Shown here: positions 49,884-60,752 of the stretch, piece after piece
Position numbering within the stretch: the first letter of the stretch is position 1
How the letters are laid out: the number at the start of each line of letters is the position of its first letter
Origin: Loxodes magnus
Lineage: Eukaryota > Ciliophora > Karyorelictea > Loxodida > Loxodidae
Assembly (NCBI GenBank): GCA_946699065.1
Contig: CAMPDV010000024.1
Coordinates: forward strand, 744,001 to 808,000
Length of the DNA stretch: 64,000 nucleotides
Reading direction: 5' to 3'
The notes under the pieces: generated by a model
Told to the model about the DNA's origin: nothing
What the model saw: only the letters and a program-made list of their open reading frames with translations
Databases searched by the model: none
Translations under genes and position numbers: made by a program

Positions 49884-50447
49884 TATTTAATTAAATTTAT
49901 CTAAATCCCTTTAATTCATTCACTCATATATAAACCATTCTAACCCTTTATCCTTTATCAATATTTTAACCACTTAGTTATCTATTCCTTCTACTCTTCC
50001 TCAGTACTGTAACACACCATTCAGTCAAGTAAGTTATAAGTGAAATATTTAATGTATCTAACTTATTAACACTAAGAAAATATGATTTGCATAAAAGCCT
50101 CTAAAGGAATAGAAAAGAGATTAATCATATAAAATCAATTTCTCTTTCTTTTATGCTTATAAAGGCATCTTAATATCAAGCTAAACTAAGTGCAAAGGAT
50201 AATGATTTAAGTTTTGCAACTAAATCTTTACTTTATTTACTATACAAAGTTACAACTTTCAAGATTCTAAGATACATAAATATATAAAAGAAAAGAGAAG
50301 CTATAATTAGTAAATTAGAGCTATAAATATAATACACAGCTACTAATTTTAGTAGTTAGATTTAAGATTAAGGATACCAAAATACAATAGTAGGACTATA
50401 TATAGCAAGGGTCTATAGAGGCTTATACTTTTTCATTTTTAAGAAAA
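49884..50447. other. divergent promoter region
   Basis: Spacer between divergent eL22 and ATP synthase genes. On the minus strand a 34-codon frame from 50015 (MVCYSTEEEQKEQITKWLKY) ends at TGA before eL22. It may be an upstream ORF or chance. Otherwise A/T-rich. Confidence 0.4.
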
Positions 50448-50918
50448 ATGAGTAGTTATCATATAGGAAGAGCACTTCGTATGTTTTCTGAGAAATTCTA
50501 GAAATTTGAGATAATGCAGGTTAGAATTTTCACTCCTACTTAAGTAATTTTGGATAATTCCTAAGATGTAGAAAATATTGTAATACAAACATTAGATGGT
50601 GGTAAAACTATCCTAACAAATTAACATCAGCCAATGTAAACTATGCTTAAACCAGGCATTTTCAAACTTAATTGGAGGGCAGGTGGCTCTACTAGCTATG
50701 CTATTACTGGAGGAGTTATTTAGAAGAATAAAGATAATAGTGTTGATTGTGCATTATTTGAGGCCTTTACAAAAGAAGAACTTGATTGGGAGGAACTCAA
50801 ATAGAGTGACAATTTCACACTAGATCCAGATGCAGAAGGGCCTGCCTAAATCTAGCGTCTTAAAGCAATCAGCATAAGTCTAAGAGATAAATTCTCAGCT
50901 GCTCATGCAGCTTTTTGA
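50448..50918 (+). CDS. ATP5D: mitochondrial ATP synthase F1 delta (epsilon-type) subunit
   Basis: 156 residues from ATG 50448 to TGA 50916-50918. The N-terminus (SSYHIGRALRMFSEKF) is basic and amphipathic, as expected of a mitochondrial targeting peptide. The beta-sandwich follows: MQVRIFTPTQVILDNSQDVE, IQTLDGGKTILTNQHQPMQT, MLKPGIFKLNW and SYAITGGVIQKNKDNSVDCA. This pattern (TPT-x-vl, then a GxxxxLxxHxP-like strand, LKPG, and a GGxxxx-n-x-v strand) is that of bacterial epsilon/mitochondrial delta, the subunit in the rotor central stalk. A helical C-terminal part (ISLRDKFSAAHAAF) completes it. Identity is fairly secure from order and length, although the match is divergent. Confidence 0.78.
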
Positions 50919-51858
50919 TTTAATTAGCAGTCAAGTTTATTGATTAATTATTATGTCTCTAAATGGCTTAAAAAGTAAAAATGCTATATGATAATACTTC
51001 TTTAAATGTAAAATATTAACTTCTATTAATTCCATACTATAAATAAAAAAAGCAGCTTAAAATCCTATTACTTCATTATCGAAAGGATTTTATAAATAAG
51101 CATTTAAAATTGGACTATTAAAGCTTTTTTTCTTGATTATAAGCTAAACACCAATTTAAATTTTCTGGTTTGCTTAAAAATAACCTATTAAATATAAAGG
51201 AAATAAAAAGTATTATAGAAGATTTAATTTAAGTACTATTTCTATGTATTATCTCATATGTATAAATCTAAGATCTAATTTTATCGTATTTCTCCAAGTA
51301 GTTCAAATATTAAATTCTTAATTTATTACCTAACTAACTATGAAGTATAAATTAATCATGCTTTTGTATGACTAAAACAAGTAAAAATTAAGAGTAGTTA
51401 GCAAGGCTGTTAAACGCTTAATATAGCTCTCAACTTGTTAGATTATATATAATAAAGTATTAAAGCTGTATGAGTAAAAAATTCTAAATTTAGAATTTCA
51501 AAAGAATTATGAAAGACGAATGGTTTTATAAAAAATAAAGAAAATCTGTAATATTAAACTAATTAAGAAAATATTAGACTTGTTAACTATAATGTACCAT
51601 ATAAATTTATTATTACAGCATAGTATTTATAAACTAAATATTCTTATTAGTGTTGGTTACCTAAATGATGTTAATGATTTAAATTTTATTTTTTTAATAT
51701 ATAATTTGCTGGATTAAATCGCATCCATGCTTTTGAAGAATTATTTTAAAATATAAATATAAAAATAAAAATATAAACAGGGAGGATAAAATGATTTAGC
51801 ATTGCTTTTTAGATTTATACTTTTAAATAGAAAAATTAATTAAATTTAATGCCATTAA
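50919..51858. other. convergent intergenic spacer
   Basis: Very A/T-rich 0.9 kb between two convergent genes. Nothing recognised. Confidence 0.5.
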
Positions 51859-53175
51859 TCAAAAAAGTAGGCAGATGCACTTTCTCTATTCGTTGTATTC
51901 AAAAGATTTTTTTGATTTCCTTTCTTCATATTTATTTTTGTCCTACTCTTAAAGTATCGAAGAGTTAGCTGATGTTTCAACCTGTTGCTTTTCTTTTTTG
52001 AGCTTTTTTTCGTTTTCCAGTTACTTCCTGGCCGTATCTAGTCTTATTTTTAAGTCTTGTGTTACTACACTAAGTGTATCTCTGACCAACGAAGGAACAG
52101 AGGAAAATATTTCGTTTGGCTTCGGTTCTTGCGATGGTTATTAGTTTTGCTTCTATTTATCATTGAGTGTTTCTTACTACACTTTTTTATACTCTTCAGA
52201 CTATGCTTGCTTAATTTTATTTTTATTCTCATTTCTTATTCTTTAATCGTCTTCTTATTATTACCTAATAGAAGCTCTTCTTAATACTTCTTAGTCTTTC
52301 TTAAAATTCTCTTTTTTTTACTCTTTATCAGCTTATAATTTTGATAATTGATATTCTTCTTTTTCTATCCTTTTTTTAATTTAAAGGATTTCATTTTCTA
52401 GCATACTTTATTAATCTATTAATATATCTAATTAGTTTGTGTTATCCTCTACCAAACTAAGATTTAAAAAATTCCTTTCCTATAGTTGATCTAGTTCAGT
52501 CTTTATATCTTAAATATTTTTATCTATTTCTGCGCTCTATGATCATTTTCATGTTAATTTTATACGTATATAACCACAATTCTTTCCTGTTCCTTCAGGA
52601 TCACTTAATTTTACGACTATGCTGTGAGACATTTGATCTCTAAGCTATTCAAGATCAATAATTCCAATTCCAATTAAGCTATCTGAACTACTTTAACTAC
52701 TCCCATAAAATTTAGCAATAATATTGTCTTTCCCTTGAACTACATTAAATTTCAAATTCTATTAAATCTCTGCTTATACTCTTTTTTAAGCTATTTCAGT
52801 TTTTAGCTTCTATCCTTCAAATTCCAAAATTAAATAAGGTTCTGCTTTTTCATAAGCTTCTAAGTTATTTCCTTCTTCAACTTCAACACTAATTTAAGAT
52901 CCTTTCATAATACCATACTCATTTAGTTAATCCTTCTACTTCTACTATTCAAACATCTCTAAAGTTTCTTAAACACTAACATTCTTTTATATAATCTAAG
53001 TCTGTACTTCCCTCTAAGAAACTCTCTATTACTCACATGCTTACTTCACTTATTGTATTTCAGCTATAACACTCTACAAGGATCTTTCTTTTGTTTCTTT
53101 TTCTTCTTTTAAATTTATAATTCCTGCTTATAATTTTACAAGTTAAGGCTTGTAAGTAATTTCTATATCTTCCAT
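51859..53175 (-). CDS. C2-domain coiled-coil protein, paralogue 2
   Basis: 438 residues from ATG 53175 to TGA 51859-51861, no intron. N-terminal coil (PQLVKLQAGIINLKEEKETK), C2-like domain at about 85-210 (SQISVEVEEGNNLEAYEKAE, PYLILEFEGQ, IAKFYGSSQSSSDSLIGIGI, GYIRIKLTWKWSQ), a long second coil (ILIDQQSMLENEILQIKKRI) and a Pro/Gln-rich patch (KQKQNQQPSQEPKPNE). It ends EQRKCICLLF, again a Cys-rich tail. It has the same coil-C2-coil-Cys arrangement as the gene at 40900-41913, including the KWSWSQ/KWKWSQ end of the C2 domain, so the two are diverged paralogues. The calcium-ligand Asp residues are mostly lost here (EKAEPY in place of GKGDPY), so calcium-independent membrane or protein binding is more likely. 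Confidence 0.75.
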
Positions 53176-53309
53176 ATATTTTTAACGAACAATAAGGTAA
53201 GAAAGAGCAGAAGTTTACTAAATTTGACACAGAGTTATTTAATTCTATTTATTGCTTATATACACAATCCTGCTTTTATACCTTTAATAATATTGTTATA
53301 CAAGTGGCT

Positions 53310-53961
53310 ATGAGAGACTGCTAAGTTGGCTTATTATATATATGCTGCAATCAATTCTACACAGCCTAAGTGTATAAATTTATTCACTGGCTTTCAAAAG
53401 ATCCTCATCTAAAGGTGCTTAATTTAAGATGATTTAGTCTAAATTCTTATATAGATTTAATTAGAATTCTGAATATCCCTGTATTACTCTATTAATTAGC
53501 ACTTAAAACATAAATCTAAATATTAAAGATATCATACGTTCTACTAATTGCTTGGATAGAATTATTATTGACTATTATTAGCTTTTTTAGAATATCGAAT
53601 AACAAAATTATATTATAGAGTCTGTTATTTAAGCTTGCTTTAGCTTTTTATTTTTAAACTTTATATGGTAGAATATGTCTAATCCCTTCATTTCTTGCTT
53701 CGCTTTCCTTATCAATTTTAATTTAATTTGCAATCTTAAAGAATCTCAATCTCTTCCTCTAGAGAGTTAATACTTAATTAAGATATGAAAAAGATATAAT
53801 CACAGTCTTTCAGAAAAGGTAAAAGAATTTAATTAGCTTTTAAGTTGATTAGGTGCAAATACAGATATTAGTTAAATAAATAACTAAGTTGCTTATAACT
53901 AAGAGACTTAATAAAATTATTACTTAGATTAATAAAATTTAAAAATAAGTCAAGTGTCTGA
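53310..53961 (+). CDS. possible multi-pass membrane protein, 211 residues
   Basis: From ATG 53310 the frame reads MRDCQVGLLYICCNQFYTAQ, then WLSKDPHLKVLNLRWFSLNS, hydrophobic segments (ISYVLLIAWIELLLTIISFF and FLASLSLSILIQFAILKNL) and a basic tail. A 16-nt intron (53888-53903) brings it to TGA 53959-53961, directly abutting the convergent ankyrin gene's stop to form TGATCA. The size, a soluble N-terminal half and two or three hydrophobic helices are reminiscent of peroxisomal PEX11-type proteins, but no signature supports that name. The gene is T-rich, as membrane genes are. The intron and start are inference. Confidence 0.45.
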
Positions 53962-55758
53962 TCAAATTCCACTTAGCATCGATTTTAATTTAGCGATTTC
54001 CTAAGATTTAGCTTTAAGCTATTCATTACACATTTCAAGTAGTTCTTTTTTATCTTACTGTTGACTTTTTTATCCCATTTTATTTTGAACATAGTTCTCA
54101 TACTCTTATCTCTTCTTTTTCTCTTTATCTAATTCCTTCTCTAAGACTAGCATTCTTTTGCCCATACTTTGAATTCTTCTTTGCAAATCTTATATTTCAG
54201 TTTCCAAGCGCTGATTTATTTCTACTTTTGATTAAGATTAATCTTAAGATGAAGAAGTTTTCTCATTGAACTGATCTTCATCATTTTCTGTAAATCCAGT
54301 TAAACCAGATTCCCATTTATTTTAACCTTTTTGCTATGTTTACTTCTATTAAGAGGAGTTTTATTAATTTTGAGGACTTAGTTTCATTCCCAATTAAAGT
54401 ATATTCTAGCTAGGTTCTTACTTTTAAGCTTATTTTTTGTCTTTCCCTTTTTTTAATATTTAAGGATTTATTCCTACTACTGATAAGTTCTTTTCAGTTA
54501 TATCTTCTTATTAAAATTAAGGCTATTCAAGTGTATTTATTATATCTTCTTCCTAAGCTAAAGTTTGCTATACTTACTATTCTTATTAAGCAGGTTATGC
54601 TTGCTATTTCTTTTGATATTGAGCTTATTTAGGATTTCTAGATTATTACTGATGAAACTGCTATGATTGTGTTCTTTACTGCTAGAACTCTTCATTAGAC
54701 TTCATCTATTTTTTATACTGACCAGTAGCAACTACTTCTTCATTAGCTTCAGCCTATTAAATTTCTTGATTTTATAAATTTTCCTTATTTTTATTCTTCT
54801 TTTACACTTTTTGATTTTCTTTGGCTTCCTCTTATTCTAGCAGTGATTCAGCCATTTGTTAACTGATGTTTCCTCTAGACTAAAATAGCTTTATGATAGA
54901 TGAGTTATTCAAGCTTCTAGCAATTTGCTCAGCAGTTTCTCCTTTGTTGTTTCTTTCATTAATAGAAGCCTTTTTTGTGATTAGTAAATCAGCATGCTCT
55001 AAATTGCTATTGATGATAGCTACATGGAGCACTGAATTATCGTTTAAATCTTTAGCTTTGATATTAGCTCCTGCATTTAATAATGACTCAATGAGCTAAA
55101 GGTCACATTTATTATGTAAAGCTAGAAGTAAAGGAGTGCAGTCAGTAAGTAGTTTAGTAAAGGAAGCATTAGAGGGGACTTTTTCCTCAGTAGCTTGATA
55201 CTCTATATTAATGTTTGAAGCTTCAAATTATTCAGTTAGAAATTTGACTACTTAAGTTTAATTGTTAAAAGCAGCAGCACCTAGAACATTTGTGATTACA
55301 TAGTTAGATTTATAGACTCCTGCCACTCCAACTTCATTCAAAGTCTTAGAATGAAGTAATAATTTCTTTATTATCTAAATTTAACCATAAGAAGATGCTA
55401 AGACTACATAGGGAGTTTTCTTATAATTCTTAAGTAAATCTTCGTTATGATTTGGCATTCCTTTAAGCCAGTTTGATTACAGAACGGAAGGAGGTTCTTA
55501 ATTGGAAACTCCTTTTTGAATCAAATATTATGCTATGTCGTTGTTTCCATGAATAATTGCATGCACCAAATATTCAGGAATTTCTGCCTAGTTAACTAAA
55601 TCAAGAATCTTTTTTGCTACATCGAGGGGATTTTGTGCTTGCTACATAATCTGATTCACAGAAACTTCATTAAGCCCCTATTACTAGCTATCCGACTTGT
55701 TTTGAGCGGAAGCCTATTTGGATTTCTTCTCTTATTATCTTTATTTATCCCCCTCCAT
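53962..55758 (-). CDS. ankyrin-repeat protein with Q-rich and coiled-coil tail
   Basis: 598 residues from ATG 55758 to TGA 53962-53964, no intron. Residues 1-40 are Gln/Lys-rich. Ankyrin repeats occupy about 50-320 (EYLVHAIIHGNNDIAQYLIQ, TPYVVLASSYGQIQIIKKLL, NSVLHVAIINSNLEHADLLI, NNKGETAEQIARSLNNSSII). Then comes a long Gln-rich, probably disordered stretch (about 330-500: QQAEANEEVVATGQYKKQ, PKQAQYQKKQQAQPAQQEQQ) and a final coiled coil (LETEIQDLQRRIQSMGKRML, EKELDKEKKKRQEYENYVQN). Almost all Gln in the Q-rich part are TAA or TAG. An internal ATG at 55647 would shorten it by 37 residues. Likely a scaffold; the partner is unknown. It ends back-to-back with the gene at 53310-53961. Confidence 0.82.
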
Positions 55759-56379
55759 ATCGATTGTAAAATTAATTTTAAAACTAATTCAATTATATTT
55801 TTACACTTTAAATCATCTTCCTTCATGCTAACTTTATATCTATTATACTATCGCTTTATACTCTTTAATATATATGCACTTCAACTCTTACTTCTTATAA
55901 TTTAAAGTTTTATTCTTTATAAGATTGTGCATTCACTTGTAAGTAAAAGGATATGTATTAGTGTGTAGTGATATTTTAATTAATGCAATTTAAAATAAAG
56001 CCATCTTATATACTTATGTTTATCTCTTTTCCTTTAAATATGATCAAATTATACTACTTACTAGGTTTGATTTTATACCAAGTATTTCTCAATATCAAAC
56101 TTATTTTACCCTAATGATTGTGAACTTAAGCCTTCATACTCTTCTATTAGTTTGAAGAGCATAATATTTTGATTCTAAGAGCTTAAGCTAAGTTTATTAA
56201 TCTAAATGCTTTACTAGCTTACAAAATTATTAGATATAATAAGTCTACTGTAGCAACTAATTTTTACTAATGAGGTAAGGATAGATTTGAATAAGTATTA
56301 AAAGACTATTAGTATGATATTAATATATTATATAAATCCATTTAGAAAATAAAAAAGCGTTAACTATATCTTACCATTA
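55759..56379. other. intergenic spacer
   Basis: Contains the promoter of the ankyrin gene and the 3' end of the amidohydrolase-like gene. T-rich on the plus strand near 55760-55900. No further gene supported. Confidence 0.45.
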
Positions 56380-58494
56380 TCATATGCTACTTATAATTCT
56401 CCCATTAGGTATGCTGTTAAACTCCTTTCCTCTTACATACGTTGCTATTAATTTTCCCTTTAAAGTTTTGTCTCTGAAAGGACATAAGTTTTAATCAAAG
56501 AAATAACTGTGAAGTTCAAAGTTCTGATTTAAGTCCCAGATGCTGAAATTTGCGAAGTTGCCTTTTTTGATTCCACTTATTTTATCATATTATATGATTC
56601 GACTTGGACTTATACATAAAAGTTATTGAAGTCATAGCAAGATTTCATTATTCTTAAATCTTCTTTGAAGTGCGAAAGTATATAAACTTGGAAAGCTGCA
56701 ACCTATAGTTGCAGTTCCACCTTAAGCTCTTCTAAAATCTTGTAATTTATATTTAGAATCGACTGTGATATGTCCAGTACTTACTGATTCTATAGCCAAC
56801 ATCTGAGCAAAAGCTCAAAGTAAAGTTTAGTTGCATTTTGTTCTAATAGGAGGATTTACTTTTAGCTTAGTTTCAAAATTTCCAATTTCTTCATTGTTAA
56901 AATATAAATTAGTTATATTAGTCTCGCAAGAGATTCAAGCTAATTGCGATTTTCTAATCATAGACACTGCTAGTCCAGAAGAGATATTCTATATATGAAC
57001 ATAGCATGGATTAACTTAAACGATCTCAATTAATTTTTTAATTCCTGCTAATTCACAAGTTGAAGGACAATTCACCAAAAACTGATTATAGTTCCCTTAT
57101 TAAACAGGCTTCTGAATTTTTTACTAGATATTAATACCTTTGGTAGGTCTTTTCTTCATCTTATTGTTTATTTTTAAATCTGAGGATAATTTTATAGGTT
57201 GATGCAGTTCTAGCTGAGATCTTTATTTGTGTATTTAAATATTCTATTTAGTAAATTAGGTTTCTCCTGCTTTGTCATATGTTTGCAATTCTGTACAAAC
57301 TAGAGTTTAATAATTAACTTTGTGAGTCATTTTTTCCAGTTTTTCAATATCTTCTACTGAGTTAAGTTTCATAGCCCCTACACTGTATCTTTAAATTTTG
57401 GAACACAGTTTGTTTGAATTAATTTCCTTATATATTTGCATTTTATTGGCTATGATATTATGAGTCTTTGATCTGTTTCTATTTTCATCAAAAAAACTAT
57501 TTGTATGAAAATTTACTTTCTAGGGCTTCTATTCCTGAGCTGCTTTTTACAGTAGATGTCTAATCTGCTCAATAGGGGATATGCTAATACTTGACTTATT
57601 AAAGGTTTCTAACTCCTAATTTTCTGATTAGGAAGCATAATTTTCAATAGATGTAAAATTAAGAATAAGTTAAGGGTTTTTGTTAGAATTGAAGTGATTA
57701 TCAAACTCTCCACTTAATTTCCTTTTAATCAAAGACGAATAATCAAAATCCTATATATTGATTTAATTATCGAAATCAAAATCATCCTCTTAATCACTAT
57801 CTATTTCCTCAGTATTTAGAGAAGATGCGAAAATAGTATTTTCTGTTATAATTTCACTTTCCTCTAACTGTAATCTTGCCTCTAATGGAAATCTTCTAAA
57901 TGGTGAGCTCATGAACAAAATTCGTTCGCTTGAATATTCAGGAGATACTAATAATAATTTATTTCAATTAGAGATTTACTTAACAAAGTCAGTAAGTTAA
58001 GTATCAGAAACTGGCTTAACAGAAGATCCTGCTTAATAGTTAAAAAATGTTCTATAGCCAAGTGCCTTTTGATTTATCTCCACATTCTAGTGAAGTGTTT
58101 AAATTAATCCTACATCACAATATAGAATATCTTCCTTTATTTGTTCATCATTTGCTAGAAAAAAAGTTATTCCTCCTGAGACAGCAGCTTGAGTTAATTG
58201 GGTTAAAGTTTCTAAGCTAGAATTTCAAGTAATATTTAAATCAACTAATCCTGGGAATACAACCATATCTCAGTAGTCTATAATAACTAAGTCAATATAA
58301 ATCCTTAAAACGGTTTCCAATACAATTACTTTATTTTCCTCTTTGAACTTTATAATATCTGTTATATACTCATCTACTACTACCACTACTCCCGCTACCA
58401 CATCATTTTCACTATATTATAGCTTACCATGGAAGAACTATCTTTGAACTCAAAATTCCAAAACTTTGCATATTTTTTTATAGCAATACTTCAT
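56380..58494 (-). CDS. dihydroorotase/allantoinase-like protein lacking metal ligands
   Basis: 704 residues from ATG 58494 to TGA 56380-56382. The ends match the cyclic amidohydrolase family (dihydroorotase, allantoinase, dihydropyrimidinase). An N-terminal sandwich (VVAGVVVVVDEYITDI, MVVFPGLVDLNITW) continues with AAVSGGITFFLANDEQ. The C-terminus has RRAQGGTATIGCSFPSLYTF, LLCISPSRIIQYDKISGIKK and GNFANFSIWDLNQNFEL. In true enzymes the first strand ends Asp-x-His-x-His; here it is DLNIT, so the first two zinc ligands are gone and catalysis is unlikely. Between about 200 and 450 a low-complexity acidic/basic insert (TEEIDSDQEDDFDFDN) replaces part of the barrel. It may be a CRMP-like scaffold descended from the enzyme. 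The alternative is a divergent enzyme using other ligands. Confidence 0.72.
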
Positions 58495-59148
58495 TTTAGG
58501 GATACATTATAAGTAAGCAACATTTGGAAAAAAATTAAGATTTAATAGAGTGTCAGCATTTAGGCAGACTAACTAGATAGCTCTAGATTTGAGCGGCTAT
58601 AGCTGTGATCTACAAGATTAATTTCTTTACTCCAAAATGGAATACAAAATTAATGTCTCATATAAGGAAGAAAGAGTATAACAGTCATATAACAATGAGG
58701 TGTTTTAAATAGGTAAAATAAAAGTAAAAATAGTAAATATAAGGCTTAACAACTAACTACAAAGGTAAATTATTTAATTCTTATTTGAATGTTATTGGTA
58801 ACTACTGCACGATGTTATTATTATCATTTACTTATATTTTGTAACACTTTATCACTCTTTTTTGGATTAGGTAAGCTGATACTTTCCTAGATTATTATCA
58901 TATTTTTCTGGTATCTTGCACTTTTATTTCCAAACTAGTTATTGTTATAAAAAAGAGTGGTTTATAGATATTAGAGACGAAAGTTAAACTTAATAAGCGT
59001 GCTTTTAGATGTAAAAGGATATGAACTTGTAAGAAAGAGTATGAGATTTATGTCTAAATAGTAGTTTAAGGCTAGTGGTTAGAGAGTAATTAGATTGTAT
59101 AGGACTAGAAGGATTTCTCTATTAATACATTTATCTATTATTATTTAA
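58495..59148. other. spacer with an unplaced coding-like stretch
   Basis: On the plus strand about 58519-58718 reads with a strongly coding-like mix (FGKKLRFNRVSAFRQTNQIA, then LDLSGYSCDLQDQFLYSKME and NVSYKEERVQQSYNNE), but without a start ATG or a nearby TGA. It may be an exon of a small gene whose ends I cannot place. Beyond about 58730 nothing is seen. Confidence 0.35.
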
Positions 59149-60288
59149 ATGGAAGCAAATGAAGCAAAAAAGCGAACAACTTCACCTGGACCTGCTACAT
59201 TTGCAAATCCTACACTCTCTTCTTTAACCAAATCCAAAGATCCAGCAGGAGTAAGGTAGAAGCTATCTAAGATAGACTTAGCAATGTTCAAGCTAGGCAA
59301 GGATATTCAATTAGATTACCAAAAGAAGTAATAGTTAGAAAAAAAATCTTATAAGACTAGTGAAAAGCTTCTCAGCTAGATAAAATCCTTAAAGCTTGCT
59401 TTTGAACATCTTTCTGATTCAGTTGTTTAAGAAACCACTAAAATACAAACTGACTTTACTAAAGAACTACAACAGTCCAGAGAAGATGCTGATAAGCAAT
59501 TCAATAATCTAAACTAGGATCTATAAAACCATGTTGACTAGAAAAGCACTAATAATGAAAGAATCCATACTGTCCTCAAGGAGTTAAGTCAGCATATTCA
59601 AAACCTATTTGACAAAGATAAATAAATAAGCATGGACTTAGAAAAGAATGAAGCCATTATCCTTAAAAGCAATGAATAGAACTAAAGCTAAGTCAAATAG
59701 CATTAACTTTTTCATAAAGAGTAACTTAAAAAATTAAAGCTACTCTAAAAAGAGAACGAAAAGCAAGATTATAACTTGGGTAAACAAGAGAATTTTGAAA
59801 ATCAAAATGAAGCTGATATTTAGTAACTCTAAAATAAGCTCCAATTATTATCAGAAGCAGTCAAGATTAACTCGGTAGAAAATGCGAACCGAATTCATGG
59901 ACTATAAGTTACCAATGAAGTGCTTAATAAAAATAATTATAGTCTGCTTGATCGTATAGATTAGTTTAACTCTGAGACTTACTAGTAGCTAAAAACAATG
60001 TAATTGGATATAATGAGAGTTTTAGATAGAGTATAAAACTAATCTTCGTAATTTACCAGCGAATAATCAGTTAGCGACCAAAACAATATCGATACAGTTC
60101 TTATTTACTTATAAAGAGACTTAGCTAATTTGACTGAAAGAATTCACATAATAGAGGAATTTTAGAACCGTTAGAGGGTTGATATCATTGAAGGAATTCA
60201 AGACTTAGAATTTAAATGGAGCAAAGAGATAGGCGTCATAGAAGACCAGTTTTATGTAATTTCAAGAAAGAAATTATTTAAATATTGA
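59149..60288 (+). CDS. coiled-coil protein, 379 residues
   Basis: One frame from ATG 59149 to TGA 60286-60288. A short Ser/Pro/Thr head (KKRTTSPGPATFANPTLSSL, and SKDPAGVRQ) is followed by a continuous coiled coil to the C-terminus (LSKIDLAMFKLGKDIQLDYQ, LKLAFEHLSDSVVQETTKIQ, QLFHKEQLKKLKLLQKENEK, LQNKLQLLSEAVKINSVENA). The layout of a short Ser/Pro head and long segmented rod recalls SF-assemblin/giardin proteins of striated basal-body fibres, though it is longer than usual (about 270-300) and the match is only architectural. The stop is a TGA following Lys-Tyr. Upstream is a long spacer. Confidence 0.72.
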
Positions 60289-60752
60289 CAGCTTTATTTA
60301 TATAATTAGCATTCTTATCTCTTATTAAATCTCTATTACTTAACTGCCAAATCATCATAGTATACTAAATAATAGAAATAACCAGCAGAGAATAATCTAT
60401 TTTAAAGCAAAATCAAATGTATAATTGATTAACGAATAGCAATTTAATAAATCGATCATCTAATTACAAATTTCTGAAGAGCATTTGCTTATTTGAATCT
60501 AGTTATCTCTAATACAGCAATTAGTTTCGCTTCAATAAAATATAGACTCTTTATTCTAAACTAATACTATAATAATGAATTAAAAGCTACTAAGCACTTA
60601 TTATTCAATTACAGTTATTAAAAATAGCTTTTCTTCCTAGTAATTCTTAATAAAGCATATAAATTCTTCTACTCTAATCGATATTATATAATGATATTGA
60701 TTTTGAATCATGAAATTTAAGAAGTTTGTGTAGGTAAATTTTCTAAATAAAG
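60289..60752. other. intergenic spacer with possible first exon
   Basis: Largely A/T-rich. From ATG 60710 a coding-like frame (MKFKKFVQVNFLNKDVKEW) could be a first exon joined by a 16-nt intron to the next gene. Confidence 0.35.

Noticed and set aside
55633-55905. 90-codon hydrophobic open frame on the plus strand
   Set aside because: It is antisense to the N-terminus and leader of the ankyrin gene, whose frame extends to ATG 55758.
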